64,000 nucleotides of DNA. Origin: a candidate division Zixibacteria bacterium RBG-1 (GTDB lineage Bacteria > Zixibacteria > MSB-5A5 > DSPP01 > RBG-1). This document shows positions 17,864 to 26,802 of this stretch, in pieces. The stretch covers positions 1,482,001 to 1,546,000 of the forward strand of contig AUYT01000001.1 in assembly GCA_000447245.1 (NCBI GenBank), given 5' to 3'. The notes below the pieces were generated by a model that saw nothing but the letters and a program-made list of their open reading frames with translations, was not told the DNA's origin and did not search any database. Position numbers and translations under genes: made by a program. Position 1 is the first letter of the stretch; each line of letters starts with the position of its first letter.

Positions 17864-18406
17864 ATGAGCCGAGATTCAAATAGTGAAAATGTCTTAAAAT
17901 TATTTACTGAATCGGAAAAAGATTTAAACGGCAGAATTATAGAAGTGCGGCAATTGGGAGTTTTATTTCCCAATATGGCATCACATATGATGATTCTGTT
18001 TGGAGGAGAAATTCTAAAAATTGTAGATGAAGTTTCAGGTGCCTTAGCCAGTTTATTTGCCAGCCAGCAATCGGTTCATATTGGAGAAGAGGTCTTCTTC
18101 CGCAAAGCCATTATGATAGGAGAAACTACCCGCATAATATTTCGGGTAGTGCATACCACACCCAAAATTATAGTTGTCCATACTCAAATTTTCGGAGGGG
18201 AGTTTGACATCGAAAATTTTAATTTAAGATACGAAGCTGTCTCTTTGTGCGGAGTTTTAGGACCGGACGGAAAGCTGGCACCTGTTCCCCAGCTTTCACT
18301 GCCAGCGGGAAAAAGAAACACCCGCATAGCCGAGATTGCCCAAGCCGTGGTTAATTTTCAAAAAGAGACTATCAAAAAATTGGATGCCTGGAGAGAAGAC
18401 CAGTAG
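17864..18406 (+). CDS. Hotdog-fold acyl-CoA thioesterase (BFIT/BACH type)
   Basis: 180 residues, cytoplasmic. The stretch around residues 31-70 (VLFPNMASHMMILFGGEILKIVDEVSGALAS) resembles the N-terminal active-site region of acyl-CoA thioesterases of the YciA/BACH group, in which the Asp/Glu of the central helix is catalytic. FFRKAIMIGETTRIIFRV and the following beta strands fit the hotdog fold. The usual second half (tandem hotdog) is absent, so it should act as an oligomer. AAGGAGGAG precedes the ATG. It follows a terminator and is a stand-alone gene, convergent with the GGDEF gene 9 bp away. Likely hydrolyses acyl-CoA; substrate unknown. Confidence 0.82.
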   Translation: MSRDSNSENVLKLFTESEKDLNGRIIEVRQLGVLFPNMASHMMILFGGEILKIVDEVSGALASLFASQQSVHIGEEVFFRKAIMIGETTRIIFRVVHTTPKIIVVHTQIFGGEFDIENFNLRYEAVSLCGVLGPDGKLAPVPQLSLPAGKRNTRIAEIAQAVVNFQKETIKKLDAWREDQ

Positions 18407-18415
18407 TCGGTCTCA

Positions 18416-19342
18416 CTAATATTTTCTTCTTCTTTCAACCACATAATTACTTCCCGGTAAAGATTTAGTGTACTTCTTCAGATCCGCCAGCATATGTGAA
18501 ATCTCTCCTAAATGAGAGAAAGAACTTCCTGAGTTTTTCATCACCGCTATAGAGATGGTCATCAGCGGAAATTTTTGCTGCACTCCGTCCCGGTTCTGGG
18601 TCTGAATATATCCACGCATTAGGTCTTTTTCCTCATAGCGGGAGGGGACCATCTGGTCAAAAACCTTGATGATATTTTTACAGACCGTATCAATTTTATC
18701 AATGGGAATCAAAAAAATGAAATCGTCACCACCGATATGTCCCACAAAACTTTTGGGAGCTAAATCAGTCACCACATCTCGGATCATGTCGGCGGTGAGA
18801 GTAATCAATTTGTCACCGTAGAAGTAACCGTAATAATCGTTGTAGGCTTTAAAATCATCTAAATCCGCATAACCCAAGGCAAACTTTTCTTTTTTGGATA
18901 TGCGGCGGTTGATTTCTATCTCAATCAAATGGGTGCCGGGTAATTTGGTAGAAGGATTTACCCCAATATGTTTTTGGCTTCTGGAAATTAAGTTTTTTAA
19001 CTTGTAAGAGACTAAACCGGATTCTTCGGAACTGAATAAAAATTCATCCAGACTGGCTTTATAGCTTTCCTGTAAAAGTTTGACAGAGGGACGGGGATGA
19101 AAAAAAACCACCGGCGTCAAGGATAAAAGTAAATTTTTTCTGATTTTCTTTAAGGAATTTATCTCTTCTTTTAGATTGCTTCCGGAAGCAAAAACTATCA
19201 GGTCCAAATCCAACTTTTGGGGGTTTTCAAAGATTGCTGAAAGTGTCAGAAAATGATGAAATTCAATTTTCTCCGGAGCAAACCATTTAACCAGTTTTTC
19301 CTGCAGATTGACTTTATTTTGATACAGACCGCATTTTAACAT
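18416..19342 (-). CDS. GGDEF-domain protein with pseudo-receiver N-terminus
   Basis: 308 residues. Residues ~1-125 look like a receiver fold (LDLIVFASGSN, LTPVVFFHPRPS) but lack an Asp at the phosphoacceptor strand. Residues ~135-305 are a GGDEF domain with TKLPG at its start, YADLDDFKAYNDYYGYFYGD (the metal/GTP-binding Asp) and signature HIGGDDFIFLI. The signature is GGDDF rather than GGDEF, a conservative change seen in some homologues. No RxxD inhibitory site is evident just before it. Predicted diguanylate cyclase making cyclic di-GMP, activity uncertain. It is the last gene of an operon-like run after the phosphatase and xerD. Confidence 0.85.
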   Translation of the reverse strand: MLKCGLYQNKVNLQEKLVKWFAPEKIEFHHFLTLSAIFENPQKLDLDLIVFASGSNLKEEINSLKKIRKNLLLSLTPVVFFHPRPSVKLLQESYKASLDEFLFSSEESGLVSYKLKNLISRSQKHIGVNPSTKLPGTHLIEIEINRRISKKEKFALGYADLDDFKAYNDYYGYFYGDKLITLTADMIRDVVTDLAPKSFVGHIGGDDFIFLIPIDKIDTVCKNIIKVFDQMVPSRYEEKDLMRGYIQTQNRDGVQQKFPLMTISIAVMKNSGSSFSHLGEISHMLADLKKYTKSLPGSNYVVERRRKY

Positions 19343-19440
19343 AATTTAGCAATGATAGGTTTCCTTTTTAATATTAAAGTCGAATGATTAGCGGGAATCC
19401 TTAACTGGCTTTAGGTGGATAGTTTTCTAAGCTCAAAACT

Positions 19441-20337
19441 TTATTGGGCTTGCTCTCTGGGATGGGCCTCTTTATGTACCTGTTTTAAGTAACTGGTATC
19501 CAGGTGAGTGTAAATTTCAGTGGTAGAAATATCCGCATGTCCTAACATCTCCTGCACTGTTTTCAAATCTGCCCCTCCTTCTAATAGATGAGTGGCAAAA
19601 CAGTGCCTCAATGTGTGTGGATAAACTTTCTTTTTTATTCCAGCTTTGTTCACGTAGAAGTGCAAAATCTTCCACACTCCCATGCGGGAAAGTTTCCGGC
19701 CCCTATGGTTCAGGAATAAAATGTTTTGAGAAAACTGCTTCGCCAAATGGGGTCTGGCTTTTATTAAATATCTTTTCAGCCAGTGGATAGCTTCCGAGCC
19801 GATGGGAACCACTCTTTCTTTTGAACCTTTACCAAATACTCTGATAAATCCATCTTTGAGAAATAAATCGTTGACCGAAAGCCCGATGGCTTCTGAAATT
19901 CTTAGTCCGCAAGCATACATCATTTCTAAGATAGCTTTATCTCTTAATCCCAAAAAAGTGGAAACGTCCGCCTGCTCTAAAATTTTGCTTACTTCCAAAT
20001 AAGTTAAAACTATGGGCAGTTTTCTTCCGATTTTCGGCGACTCTAAGACCAGGGTCGGGTCCACCGAGGAGAATTCTTCTTTGGCCAAGAATTTATGAAA
20101 TCCCCGGATAGCGGAAAGATTCCGGGAAATCGAATTGGCTTTAAGATTCTTTTCTTTCAGTTGCCAGAGAAGCTGGCTAATATGTTCCGGTTTTACTTGT
20201 TCTAACGAATCAACCTTGCGGGTTTGCAGAAACTTCAAGTAACGGTTTAAGTCAGTCTCATAACTGGATAAACTGTTGTTTGATAGACCTCTTTCAATTG
20301 ACAGATGGCTAAGATACTTGGACAGATAATCCTGCAT
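19441..20337 (-). CDS. xerD: Tyrosine recombinase XerD
   Basis: 298 residues, exactly the usual XerC/XerD size. The N-terminal SAM-like core-binding domain covers ~1-100. The catalytic residues are all present: R146 (CGLRISEAIGL), K170 (FGKGSKERVVP), H241 and R244 (HTLRHCFATH), H267 (LGHADISTTEIY) and nucleophile Y276. The C-terminal KQVHKEAHPR is typical of chromosomal XerD. It resolves chromosome dimers at dif during division. The start lies four bases after the stop of the GAF-PP2C phosphatase gene, so the two are probably co-transcribed. No dif-like site or mobile-element boundary was recognised nearby, and an integrase role is unlikely. Confidence 0.93.
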   Translation of the reverse strand: MQDYLSKYLSHLSIERGLSNNSLSSYETDLNRYLKFLQTRKVDSLEQVKPEHISQLLWQLKEKNLKANSISRNLSAIRGFHKFLAKEEFSSVDPTLVLESPKIGRKLPIVLTYLEVSKILEQADVSTFLGLRDKAILEMMYACGLRISEAIGLSVNDLFLKDGFIRVFGKGSKERVVPIGSEAIHWLKRYLIKARPHLAKQFSQNILFLNHRGRKLSRMGVWKILHFYVNKAGIKKKVYPHTLRHCFATHLLEGGADLKTVQEMLGHADISTTEIYTHLDTSYLKQVHKEAHPREQAQ

Positions 20338-20341
20338 TGGC

Positions 20342-22114
20342 TTATAAAACTTTTATAACCATCATCGTCAGATCATCACTTCTCTTGCCACCGCTGAATT
20401 CATTTATTCGGTCGATGATTTTGGTTTGCAGGTCCCGGGCCGGCAAAGAACGATGGTTGCGGATTATCTCCTCTAATCTTTTGACTCCGAACTCTTCCCT
20501 TTTTTCATTCATGGCTTCCGTGGTACCGTCAGTGTAAAAAACTATAACCTCTCCCTTGTTTAACGGTATACTTCTCTCTTCATAGGTGGAATTAGGAAAC
20601 ATCCCCAAGGCAATTCCTCCCTCGGTCAGGTATTCTATGGTGCCGTTGGGTCTGTAAAGTATGGGCGGATTATGACCTCCATTGGAGAAAGTAAGAATCT
20701 TACTTTTGGTATCCAAGACACCGTAAACCGCGGTGACATAATTTTCTCTTTCCAAGCTCTCGAATAAGAGATAATTGACTTTGTTGAAAATGGTCCGGAT
20801 GGTATAATTATTCCTGATTTCGGCTTTTAAGCTGGCCCGGAAAGCCGCCATAATCAAGCTGGCCGGAATCCCTTTCCCGGAGGAGTCGGCAATCGCAACA
20901 CCCAGCTGGTTCTCTACGATGGGGATAAAATCATAGTAATCTCCGCCCACCCTTTCGGAAGATATGTTGATTCCGGAAATGTCGAAACCGGCAATGCTGG
21001 GGTCTTCCTTGGGTAAAAAAGTTTTTTGAATCTCCCGGGCAATTTTTAAATCTTCTTCTAATTTTCTTTTCTCCAGAGTTTCTTTGTGTAGACGAGCCCT
21101 TTCGATGGCTACTGCAGCCTGGCTGGCAAAAGCGGTCAAAAGCTCCAAATCTTCCTGGGCGTAAGCATTCAGCTGGTTGCTTTCCAGATTAAAAACCCCC
21201 AGCACTTTTCCGTCGGTTTTTATGGGAACGACCATTTCAGACCTAGTAGCCAGCCGGGCATTGATGTATCTCTCATCTTTTCTGACGTCCGGAACGATGA
21301 CCGGCTCGCCGGTTTTGGCCACCCAGCCAATTAATCCCTGCCCTATTTTTAAATTCAGGTCCGCTTCCAAAGTGGGGTCATATCCTTCGATTTCAAATTG
21401 CTCCACTTCTTGAGTCTTTTTAGCCACCAAAAAAATTCCCACCGCATCGCAGGTGACTACCAGCTTAACCGACTGAATGATTCTCTTTAAGACTTCCTCT
21501 AACTCCAAAGTGGAGGATAGACTCTTCCCCACTTCCAATAGAACTTCTTTTCGTAAACTTTCTTTTTTGGCCCGCTCGTATAAAATTGAATTATCCAGAG
21601 CCACTGCTATCTGATTGGCTAACAGGGTCAAATTATCCAGATCTTTTTCCGTGAAAATTTGAGCATCTTTCTTGTTGACCGCTTCCAAAACTCCCAAAAG
21701 TTTTCCCCTTCTAATGAGAGGGACTGAAAGCAGATTATTTATTTTTACTCCTATTAGCTGCTGCAAGTTTTCGGAAAAATGTACATCCTGTTCCGGTTGG
21801 TTCAGGAGCATGGGCTTCTGATTTTCCACTACCCAGCTTAAAATCCCTTCCTGTAAGCTCCAGGACAGACTCTTTCTGTCCTTTTCACAGGAAACCAGAT
21901 GCAGTTGGTCGGTTTTGCGGTCTTTGAGCAAAACCAAGCTTAATTCGGAATTGACCGCTTTGCAGGTTAAATCTAAGATGATGTCGATTAGCTCGTCGAT
22001 ATTCAGGGTGGAATTTAATACTTGAAAGGACTCCACCAGCCAGTCTGTGGTGGTGGTGTCGATTTTCTTTCTGATTCTGGATTCTTTGATTCTGGGTTCT
22101 TTAACTTTGGTCAT
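20342..22114 (-). CDS. GAF-GAF-SpoIIE/PP2C serine phosphatase (RsbU type)
   Basis: 590 residues, soluble. Two GAF sensor domains (~40-180 and ~200-345; LLSVPLIRRGKLLGVLEAVN and VPIKTDGKVLGVFNLES are their final strands). A helical linker leads to a SpoIIE-type PP2C domain (~365-590) with metal-binding motifs GGDYYDF, ADSSGKG, YTDGTTEAMN and SDDLTMMV. ADSSGKG replaces the more usual ADVSGKG, but the Asp is kept. Such enzymes dephosphorylate STAS-domain antagonists in response to a ligand bound by GAF. No STAS or kinase gene is adjacent, so its partner may be the STAS protein at 1.4-2.1 kb or lie elsewhere. Own promoter upstream; GAGGGGAAACAA precedes the ATG. Confidence 0.92.
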   Translation of the reverse strand: MTKVKEPRIKESRIRKKIDTTTTDWLVESFQVLNSTLNIDELIDIILDLTCKAVNSELSLVLLKDRKTDQLHLVSCEKDRKSLSWSLQEGILSWVVENQKPMLLNQPEQDVHFSENLQQLIGVKINNLLSVPLIRRGKLLGVLEAVNKKDAQIFTEKDLDNLTLLANQIAVALDNSILYERAKKESLRKEVLLEVGKSLSSTLELEEVLKRIIQSVKLVVTCDAVGIFLVAKKTQEVEQFEIEGYDPTLEADLNLKIGQGLIGWVAKTGEPVIVPDVRKDERYINARLATRSEMVVPIKTDGKVLGVFNLESNQLNAYAQEDLELLTAFASQAAVAIERARLHKETLEKRKLEEDLKIAREIQKTFLPKEDPSIAGFDISGINISSERVGGDYYDFIPIVENQLGVAIADSSGKGIPASLIMAAFRASLKAEIRNNYTIRTIFNKVNYLLFESLERENYVTAVYGVLDTKSKILTFSNGGHNPPILYRPNGTIEYLTEGGIALGMFPNSTYEERSIPLNKGEVIVFYTDGTTEAMNEKREEFGVKRLEEIIRNHRSLPARDLQTKIIDRINEFSGGKRSDDLTMMVIKVL

Positions 22115-22132
22115 TTGTTTCCCCTCATTTAA

Positions 22133-22160
22133 AACATATGAAATGATACTGACAAGTCAA
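22133..22160 (-). promoter_or_regulatory. Sigma-70 promoter for the phosphatase-xerD-GGDEF operon
   Basis: On the minus strand TTGACT (22160-22155), 16 nt, TATGTT (22138-22133). It lies about 20 nt upstream of the phosphatase start, giving a short leader that still contains GAGGGG. Confidence 0.6.
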
Positions 22161-22249
22161 CTACATTTTACGCAATAAATTGACTGGTCTTTGTGGAAAA
22201 TTTTCTTTTGTTCTAAGCAGTATAAGAGCCAATTAGTTAAGAAAAACCC

Positions 22250-22277
22250 TTGACGGTTATCAATCAATTGTTATCTT
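22250..22277 (+). promoter_or_regulatory. Probable sigma-70 promoter for the 609-residue secreted protein
   Basis: TTGACG (22250-22255), 16 nt, TATCTT (22272-22277), followed by TATATT a few bases later. It is divergent from the phosphatase promoter 90 bp away and precedes the gene at 22345 by about 60 nt. Confidence 0.5.
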
Positions 22278-22344
22278 TATATTAAGTAACTAAATAGTTC
22301 CTACCCTACCCTGTTAAAAATTTAGTTTTGGGAGAGAAGGACGG

Positions 22345-24174
22345 ATGCAAAGCAGGCTTACATTTGTATTTTCTGCAGCAATCACATTTTTTCTTTTTAT
22401 CTGTTTAATTTTTCCTCAATATCTCTCAGCCAGCCAAATCTGCCTTTCTCCGGATAGTATACCCGAATTATCCGGCTCAAAGGTAAGTTTTCAGGTAACC
22501 GCTTATGACTCCGATACCATCGGCTGTTATTTAATCAGTGATTGCAGTTTTGATATCTTAGAAAATCCAGCCAGTGAAACTTCAGCCACTTTTACCGGTC
22601 CCTGTTCCGGGACTTTCACAAACATTATATTCGATTGGCAAACATCTCCGACCGACTCCGGAACCTTCCATATAGTTTTTACTTTCAGAGACACCTGTGG
22701 GGGAGTTGAAAGCTGCACCACTGTGGTAAATTTATTTCCCGATTGCATCATAGCCAGAATTGGAGAAGCAATAGGTTGTCCAGGTTCCAAAGTGGCACTC
22801 CCAATCGAAATTCAGTCACCCTTGATAGACGTTGGGGGGTTTTCTCTATGTATAGAATATGATCCAATTTTAATGTCTTTCTGGGCGTTAGAAAGAGGAG
22901 AATTTTTTGATGTCCCCGGTCCTCTGGAGGGAAGCTATCAGTGGAACTATTTAGTCTGGAGAAACCAGCCCTCCACGATCATTCACAAGTTTGACCTCTG
23001 TATTGTAGGCATCGGACGACTCTATTACTATGGCGGAACTTGTCTGCCTCTAGGCGGTCGAGCCACGCTTTATTTGCACTTCAGATTATCTAACAATGAA
23101 CTATTCAACTGTTTTTATACATCAATTCGCTGGAAAAGATTAGACACCGACTGCATGCTCAATTCCTTCACGGATTGCTCAGGTAGTATTGTTTATGTTT
23201 TTGATGATACTTTATTTTATAATCCCAGAATCTGTGACGTGACCAAGTTATTTCCTAAGGAAGAGATTTCCAATTGTGCCAAAGGTATAGATGGGGGAGT
23301 TACGTTTATGTGCGATTGCAACTGGTTTGGTATAGGAGATATAAATATAAATGGGTTTGCCAATGAAATCGGCGATGCAGTTCTTTTTGCCAATTATTTC
23401 ATATCCGGAATTGAAGTATTCGATCCGGATCCTGAAATCAGGGAACGGCAGATTATTGCTACCGACGTTGACCATGATGGAACTCCCTTAACCCTAGATG
23501 ATTTTGTTTATCTGTTAAGAATCTTATCTGGAGATACTTCGCCATTACTTGCTGATCAATCAACTAAGCTGACTCCTTTTCTTAATACTATAGAATTAGT
23601 TTTTGATGGTCGAACAGTCGAGGTTGCAACACCGATTGACTTAGGTGCGATGTGGCTGGTGTTTCATGGTAAAGCCTCCTCTGTAAATATGCTCTTATCA
23701 GGTCTGGAAGTGAAATGGGCTGTACATGATGGTCAAACCAAAGTCTTAATGTATAGTTTTAACAAAGGTGGTAAAATTCCGGCTGGGACCTCAAAGTTAC
23801 TCAAAATTTCAGGAGATGTGGAATTAGAAAAAGTGGAGGCGGCTGAATATATGGGTACTCCTGTAAATGTGGAGAGTAGAAATTTTATAACCATACCCAG
23901 AACTTTCAACTTATCACAAAATTATCCCAATCCCTTTAATAATTCTACTATCATCAAATTTGCTTTGCCAACAGATGGTCAAGTGTCTTTAAAAATTTAC
24001 AACGTGACCGGGCAATTAGTGAAAGAATTCAATGAAATTAAGTCAGCAGGGTTTCACAGCTTCTCTTGGGACGGAACAAATATCAGAGGAGAAAAAGTCT
24101 CCAGTGGAGTTTATCTTTACAATCTGGAAGCGGAAAATTTTAGGGAAGTGAAGAAAATGACTCTATTAAAGTAA
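22345..24174 (+). CDS. Secreted cohesin-like protein with dockerin-like linker and NPF-type C-terminal domain
   Basis: 609 residues with a signal peptide (~1-28). Cys-rich beta domains follow; ~135-285 resembles a cohesin module (GEAIGCPGSKVALPIEI, DVGGFSLCIEYDPIL). Around 325-395 are two dockerin-like EF-hand halves (GIGDININGFANEIGDAVLF and DVDHDGTPLTLDDFVYLLRI). The end is a FlgD-like/T9SS type A domain (LSQNYPNPFNNSTIIKF, SFSWDGTN, SSGVYLYNLEA). Expected on the cell surface or secreted. The start follows GGGAGAGAAGG. It is convergent with livF, only 11 bp away, with no terminator apparent between them. Confidence 0.82.
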   Translation: MQSRLTFVFSAAITFFLFICLIFPQYLSASQICLSPDSIPELSGSKVSFQVTAYDSDTIGCYLISDCSFDILENPASETSATFTGPCSGTFTNIIFDWQTSPTDSGTFHIVFTFRDTCGGVESCTTVVNLFPDCIIARIGEAIGCPGSKVALPIEIQSPLIDVGGFSLCIEYDPILMSFWALERGEFFDVPGPLEGSYQWNYLVWRNQPSTIIHKFDLCIVGIGRLYYYGGTCLPLGGRATLYLHFRLSNNELFNCFYTSIRWKRLDTDCMLNSFTDCSGSIVYVFDDTLFYNPRICDVTKLFPKEEISNCAKGIDGGVTFMCDCNWFGIGDININGFANEIGDAVLFANYFISGIEVFDPDPEIRERQIIATDVDHDGTPLTLDDFVYLLRILSGDTSPLLADQSTKLTPFLNTIELVFDGRTVEVATPIDLGAMWLVFHGKASSVNMLLSGLEVKWAVHDGQTKVLMYSFNKGGKIPAGTSKLLKISGDVELEKVEAAEYMGTPVNVESRNFITIPRTFNLSQNYPNPFNNSTIIKFALPTDGQVSLKIYNVTGQLVKEFNEIKSAGFHSFSWDGTNIRGEKVSSGVYLYNLEAENFREVKKMTLLK

Positions 24175-24185
24175 GTCAGTGGAAA

Positions 24186-24911
24186 TCATCCCCCCAAATA
24201 GGCCTCTTTCACCTTCTGATTATTCAGCAAATTTTTAGCTTGGTCTTCCAACACAATCTTCCCGGTCTCCATCACATAACCTCGATGCGCCAAATTCAAA
24301 GCCATATAAGCATTCTGCTCCACCAGCAAAATAGTAGTCCCCTCCCGATTAATCTCCTCCAGGGCCTTAAAAATAGATTTCACCAACATTGGCGCCAAAC
24401 CCAAAGATGGCTCATCCAAGAGCAAAACTTGAGGGTTGGACATCAAAGCTCTCCCAATGGATAACATCTGTTGCTCTCCCCCGGAAAGAGTACCGGCATT
24501 CTGTTTCACTCGTTCTTTTAAGCGGGGAAACAAAGTAAAAATCTTTTCTAAATCCTGTTTAACCTTATGCCTGTCCCTTCTTATATATGCCCCCAACTCC
24601 AAATTTTCCAGGACCGACAGATTGGCAAAAATTCTTCTCCCCTCCGGCACCTGCGAAATCCCCAGTTCCACTATTCTGTGCGGCGGAGTTCTATCTATGG
24701 TTTGACCCTTGAAGAAAAGGTTTCCTTTTTTGGGACGGTTCAATCCCGAAATCGTGTTTAGTGTGGTGGACTTTCCGGCTCCGTTAGCACCAATCATAGT
24801 CACAATTTCTCCTTGCTTAATGGAAAGAGAAATCCCTTTAAGGGCTTGAATAGCCCCGTAGTAAACATCCACGTCCTTCAATTCCAAAATTACGTTATTT
24901 TCAATCGGCAT
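24186..24911 (-). CDS. livF: Branched-chain amino acid ABC transporter ATP-binding protein LivF
   Basis: 241 residues, the standard LivF size. Walker A GANGAGKST, signature LSGGEQQ and Walker B VLLLDEPSLGL are intact. The Q-loop region ISQVPEGRRIFANLSVLENL and the C-terminal KVKEAYLGG are characteristic of LivF rather than LivG. Forms the nucleotide-binding heterodimer with LivG beneath the LivHM permease. Last gene of livKHMGF; 55 bp containing a perfect hairpin separate it from livG. Confidence 0.95.
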   Translation of the reverse strand: MPIENNVILELKDVDVYYGAIQALKGISLSIKQGEIVTMIGANGAGKSTTLNTISGLNRPKKGNLFFKGQTIDRTPPHRIVELGISQVPEGRRIFANLSVLENLELGAYIRRDRHKVKQDLEKIFTLFPRLKERVKQNAGTLSGGEQQMLSIGRALMSNPQVLLLDEPSLGLAPMLVKSIFKALEEINREGTTILLVEQNAYMALNLAHRGYVMETGKIVLEDQAKNLLNNQKVKEAYLGG

Positions 24912-24930
24912 ATTTTTTCTTCAATTCTGA

Positions 24931-24951
24931 GGGTGGAGATAAACTCCACCC
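24931..24951. repeat. Perfect hairpin between livG and livF
   Basis: GGGTGGAG and CTCCACCC form an 8-bp perfect stem with a 5-nt loop. No T tract follows on the minus strand, so it is more likely a REP-like dispersed hairpin or mRNA stabiliser than a terminator. GTAG follows the stem on the minus-strand 5' side, similar to other hairpins in this window. Confidence 0.6.
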
Positions 24952-24966
24952 CTACGCGATTTGTTT

Positions 24967-25734
24967 TTAATGAATTTCTTCTCCCAAATATGCTTCTATA
25001 ACTTTGGGATCTTTTTTAATTTTTTCCGGTGGCCCTTCGGCAATGGTTACGCCGTAATCCAAAACCAGAATTCTCTCACAGATTCCCATAACAACTTGCA
25101 TATCATGTTCGATTAAAAGAATGGTCAAATCAAATTTTTTCTGAATATCTTTAATCAAGAGCATTAGCTTAGCTGTTTCCTGCGGATTCATACCAGCCGC
25201 CGGCTCATCCAAAAGCAAAAGCTTGGGCTCGGTTGCCAGAGCCCGGGCAATCTCTAATCTCCTCTGCTGACCATATGGCAGATTCTTGGAGATTTCGTTT
25301 TTCAAAGTATCCAGACCGAATATAGCCAAAAGTCCAGTGGCTTTTTTTACCAAGCTTTGTTCTTCCTGCCAGAATTTTTTAGACCTCCAGACCGAAGCTA
25401 AAAGTCCGGCATGAGTATGCTGGTGAAACGCCACTAAAACATTGTCTATCACCGGCAACTCACCGAACAATCTAATATTCTGAAAAGTTCGGGAGATTCC
25501 TACTGCTGAAATTTTGTAGGGCTTTAAACTATTGGTCCGCTTTTCAGCGAATCTTATTTCCCCTTCAGTGGGAGGATATACACCGGTAATCATGTTGAAA
25601 ACCGTGGTCTTGCCGGCTCCGTTGGGACCGATTAAACCCACCAGCTCCCCTTTTTGCAGGGTCAGATTAAATTTATCCACCGCTTTCAACCCCCCGAAAT
25701 TTATGCAGACATTCTTAAGCTCTAAAAGTGCCAT
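24967..25734 (-). CDS. livG: Branched-chain amino acid ABC transporter ATP-binding protein LivG
   Basis: 255 residues. Walker A GPNGAGKTT, signature LPYGQQR (the usual LivG variant), Walker B LLLLDEPAAGM and switch LIEHDMQVVM. The extended insert between Q-loop and signature (FHQHTHAGLLASVWRSKKFW) is typical of LivG. Its ATG lies 19 bp after the stop of livM, so it is within the operon. It powers import with LivF. Confidence 0.95.
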   Translation of the reverse strand: MALLELKNVCINFGGLKAVDKFNLTLQKGELVGLIGPNGAGKTTVFNMITGVYPPTEGEIRFAEKRTNSLKPYKISAVGISRTFQNIRLFGELPVIDNVLVAFHQHTHAGLLASVWRSKKFWQEEQSLVKKATGLLAIFGLDTLKNEISKNLPYGQQRRLEIARALATEPKLLLLDEPAAGMNPQETAKLMLLIKDIQKKFDLTILLIEHDMQVVMGICERILVLDYGVTIAEGPPEKIKKDPKVIEAYLGEEIH

Positions 25735-25753
25735 GTGATTATGCTGAAAAAAA

Positions 25754-26752
25754 CTAAGCTCCTTCCGCCTGTGCTTTCTTTCGTGAAAATATTTTTTTGA
25801 GCCAATCCCAGTTGAATTCTCTCACTCCAAAAATTCCTTGAGGCCTGGTTATCATCAGAATTACCAGAAGTATGGAATAAAATACCATCCGGTAATCCTT
25901 AACCGGACGCAATACTTCCGGTAGCAAAGTCAGAATTACCGCAGCCAGAATGGAACCGGTGATGGACCCCATTCCACCCAAGACCACCATCATCACCACC
26001 TCAAATGATTTTATAAAAGTGAAGCTGTTGGTATGCAGATACTGCAGATAATGACCTAAAAGTCCTCCGGCAATGCCGGCGAAAAAGGCGCCAATGACAA
26101 ATGCTGTAACTTTATACCAGGTGGTATTTATCCCCATCGCTTCAGCCGCCACTTCATCTTCTCGGACAGAGAGAAATGCTCGTCCGTGGGTGGAATACAC
26201 CAGATTTCTGACCACCACGATGGTCAAAACCGTAAATCCCAGAACCCAGAATAAAGAAGTATACTTGGGAACATCAGAAAATCCCCTGGCTCCGCCGATG
26301 GCATCTATATTCAAAATAAAGACCCGGATGATTTCACCAAAACCTAAAGTCACAATGGCCAAGTAATCTCCTCTTAATCTTAGTGATGGAATTCCCACTA
26401 AAAGACCGGCAAATGCCGCCAAAGTCCCTCCCAACAAAAGCCCCGCTACAAAAACCAGAGGTTTAGAAAACCATAATGGGAGAAACAATGTTTCTAAAAT
26501 TTTGGGACCCAGATAGAAGGTAAAAGCAGCCGAAGTGTAACCGCCGATAGCCATAAAGCCGGCATGACCGATGGAGAATTGCCCGGTGAAACCGTTGATT
26601 AGATTCAGACTGACCGCCAAGATAATATTTATTCCGCAATATATGAGTATCTGCAGATAATAGGGATTCATACGAGGGGAAATCAGCAGATCTAAAACTA
26701 AAAAAAGCCCCAGAAATAAAATTATTAAAAGTATTTTCTTTAACTGATTCAA
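25754..26752 (-). CDS. livM: Branched-chain amino acid ABC transporter permease LivM
   Basis: 332 residues and about nine hydrophobic segments. Conserved motifs include LNLINGFTGQFSIGHAGFMAIGGYTSA, VGIPSLRLRGDYLAIVTLGFGEI and the EAA-like VVLGGMGSITGSILAAVILTLLPE near the C-terminus. Inner-membrane permease partner of LivH. Lies 50 bp after livH. Confidence 0.94.
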   Translation of the reverse strand: MNQLKKILLIILFLGLFLVLDLLISPRMNPYYLQILIYCGINIILAVSLNLINGFTGQFSIGHAGFMAIGGYTSAAFTFYLGPKILETLFLPLWFSKPLVFVAGLLLGGTLAAFAGLLVGIPSLRLRGDYLAIVTLGFGEIIRVFILNIDAIGGARGFSDVPKYTSLFWVLGFTVLTIVVVRNLVYSTHGRAFLSVREDEVAAEAMGINTTWYKVTAFVIGAFFAGIAGGLLGHYLQYLHTNSFTFIKSFEVVMMVVLGGMGSITGSILAAVILTLLPEVLRPVKDYRMVFYSILLVILMITRPQGIFGVREFNWDWLKKIFSRKKAQAEGA

Positions 26753-26802
26753 TTTTCTTCCTTATTCTATATTAATACAGTAAAATCTGAGAGTGACAAG
26801 GC

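Noticed and set aside
19441-20337. XerD as the integrase of a mobile element.
   Set aside because: Length, C-terminus and co-transcription with a phosphatase gene fit the chromosomal XerD, and no attachment site, tRNA or element genes are nearby.
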